DNA of 64,000 bases from Thermicanus aegyptius DSM 12793 (GTDB lineage Bacteria > Bacillota > Bacilli > Thermicanales > Thermicanaceae), in contig NZ_KI783301.1 in the NCBI RefSeq assembly GCF_000510645.1, positions 1,246,705-1,310,704 on the forward strand, written 5' to 3'. The notes beneath the pieces are model-generated. The model searched no databases and was not told where the DNA came from. It saw nothing but the letters and a program-made list of their open reading frames with translations. The translations under genes were made by a program, and so were the position numbers. Shown piece by piece: positions 62,928 to 64,000 of the stretch. Position 1 is the first letter of the stretch. Every line of letters starts with the position of its first letter.

Positions 62928-63767
62928 AAAAAAAGGAGGAAACGGACAAAGGAACATCCGGACGAAATCAGTAAACCGAATTCTGATCCCTTTCTGCGCC
63001 TTTCGCTGCAAGAGCTTCTCTGGGCGTATTACAAAGGCCCCATTCCCGCCAGCCCTTATGAAAAAGAAGTGATGAATCGAATTGCCAAGTATAAATATGG
63101 AGTAGATTCTTGGGATCAGATTCCGAAAGCAAAAGTAACGAGGGATTTAGGATTGATGACCCAATGGTCCTTCGACTACGCCATTCTCCTCGACTATCAC
63201 TTCAACGAAGAAGGAAAACTGGACAGCTTCATCTTCCGCCCCATTGGACAGCGTTACGCATTCCGGGTCACCGTCAAAAATCCGATTGGAAGTTATGTGA
63301 ATAGCGCAGGATGGGCTGGTTTCAATGACGAAAAATTCAATGGAGTATTAAGCGAGATTGTTACTCCGGAAATTATGGAAGAGATCAAGAAATCAGGTGT
63401 GGTTATTGGCTTTTATTCCGGAACAGGAAGGGCGACCGGAGAGGTAGATACCCGCTTTACCCCGCCTTTTGTGATCTATTCCAATGACGATTTTAGCCTA
63501 AAGTATGTTGAAGTATACCGCTGGAATAACACGGATTATATGGTCAAGGAAATTCGTGGCGGAGGCGATTTTCAGTTTGCTGTTGGAGGCTACTCCACAG
63601 AAGAAAGCGACTATAGCCCCGGAAGCAAGATTCTGCCGGATTATTTCACCAAACGGAGAAGCTTTACACCCGGCAGCGAATGGAGACCCTGGACGAAGGA
63701 TGAAGCCGCTTGGATTCCACAAACGACGTATCAGGTGACAAGGTCATGGTACACCAAAAGCGAATAA
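62904..63767 (+). CDS. Unrecognised hypothetical protein
   Basis: 287 residues, no family recognised. The N-terminus is very basic (FKKRRKRTKEH) without a membrane segment. The middle holds SLQELLWAYYKGPIPASPYE and the C-terminal half is rich in aromatic residues and Gly (GVVIGFYSGTGRATG, GGGDFQFAVGGYS, GSEWRPWTKDEAAW), suggesting a beta-rich globular protein. The ATG at 62904 lies in the loop of the hicA terminator and has no Shine-Dalgarno. AAAAAAAGGAGG at about 62929-62940 would fit a later start, but no standard start codon is within range. It ends just before a terminator and a group II intron. Confidence 0.55.
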   Translation: MNLGLFIFKKRRKRTKEHPDEISKPNSDPFLRLSLQELLWAYYKGPIPASPYEKEVMNRIAKYKYGVDSWDQIPKAKVTRDLGLMTQWSFDYAILLDYHFNEEGKLDSFIFRPIGQRYAFRVTVKNPIGSYVNSAGWAGFNDEKFNGVLSEIVTPEIMEEIKKSGVVIGFYSGTGRATGEVDTRFTPPFVIYSNDDFSLKYVEVYRWNNTDYMVKEIRGGGDFQFAVGGYSTEESDYSPGSKILPDYFTKRRSFTPGSEWRPWTKDEAAWIPQTTYQVTRSWYTKSE

Positions 63768-63782
63768 AGAATAAGTCATTTA

Positions 63783-63811
63783 GCGAGCCGTCCTATCGAC
63801 GGCTCCTTTTC
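63783..63811 (+). terminator. Intrinsic terminator after the hypothetical gene
   Basis: GAGCCGTC (63785-63792) and GACGGCTC (63798-63805) form a perfect 8-bp stem with a five-base loop, followed by CTTTTC. The group II intron starts right after this T-run. Confidence 0.85.
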
Positions 63812-64000
63812 GTGCGCCCAGCATGGGCGTTATCTTTAGGGTGAAAGTCCCGAACGGGGGCTGGCGAGCGCCTACCGTTAGCCAACAGCAAGGGTGTCCA
63901 TCGTGAGGTGGAATCTGGAGGAAGCTTACGGCAAACGCCCGGCCTAAGGTACACGAACCCAATTTGAGGCTGGAATAGTCGGATGAGCCTGCTAAACAAG
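63812..64000 (+). mobile_element. Group II intron, 5' end (partial)
   Basis: The sequence starts GTGCGCCCAGCATGGGCG, the typical GUGYG start of bacterial group II introns, and continues with AGGGTGAAAGTCCCGAACGG, CAACAGCAAGGGTGTCC and GAGGTGGAATCTGGAGGAAGC, which fit domain I of such ribozymes. The element runs off the window end, so its reverse transcriptase and 3' end are not seen. It lies directly behind a terminator hairpin. The structural class is not determined. Confidence 0.85.

Overview
The window looks like chromosomal DNA of an endospore-forming, low-to-mid-GC Firmicute of the order Bacillales. The main evidence is gene order: pyrF-pyrE, rqcH (opposite strand), Ca-ATPase, yicC, gmk, rpoZ, coaBC, priA, def, fmt, rsmB, rlmN, PP2C, PrkC, rsgA, rpe ... 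spoVM, rpmB (opposite strand), asp23-like, fakA, degV, sdaAB, sdaAA, recG follows the well-known Bacillus subtilis pyr/ylo/rpmB segment almost gene for gene. SpoVM, two T-box leaders, a comG-type operon and strong Shine-Dalgarno sites agree. I cannot name the genus.

Layout. (1) 1-8.5 kb: end of the pyrimidine operon, a secreted 5'-nucleotidase with SH3 repeats, an orphan molybdopterin oxidoreductase, an M50 protease, a LigB-like protein and a small conserved protein. (2) 8.6-9.95 kb: AT-rich accessory patch with an AbrB-type antitoxin, a Doc/Fic toxin and the wreck of an ADP-ribosylglycohydrolase gene. (3) 9.95-29.2 kb: housekeeping block for ribosome rescue, nucleotide and CoA synthesis, replication restart, translation initiation, rRNA modification and the PrkC/PP2C signalling pair. 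dapF is inserted and remA is missing compared with B. subtilis. (4) 29.3-44.4 kb: insertion relative to B. subtilis, where only thiN lies between rpe and spoVM. It holds a PHP phosphatase, an isoleucine T-box plus citramalate synthase, a decayed secreted-protein gene, a SurA_N-like exported protein, a LacI-controlled sucrose/fructoside ABC importer with a GH32 hydrolase, an EamA exporter, and a T-box controlled serine pair (aminotransferase, serA) on the minus strand. (5) 44.5-52 kb: a small membrane protein and spoVM, neither a listed-size ORF, then rpmB, the FakA/DegV fatty-acid kinase pair, serine dehydratase and recG. (6) 52.2-58.5 kb: rsmD, coaD, a comG-like DNA-uptake operon that seems to lack comGC, aroK and an SRPBCC protein. 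(7) 58.7-64 kb: accessory end with a DUF5316-like membrane protein, an IS21 remnant, a frameshifted carbamoyltransferase, an ISLre2-type insertion sequence that cut a gene, a HicBA module, an unrecognised protein and the 5' end of a group II intron placed directly behind a terminator.

No rRNA, tRNA or CRISPR array was seen. No single obviously new defence or metabolic system stands out. The most unusual items are the comG operon without a recognisable comGC, the AbrB/Doc pair next to a dead ADP-ribosylglycohydrolase gene, the orphan SurA_N protein behind a broken secreted-protein gene, and the terminator-adjacent group II intron. All assignments are from reading the sequence; no database search was run.
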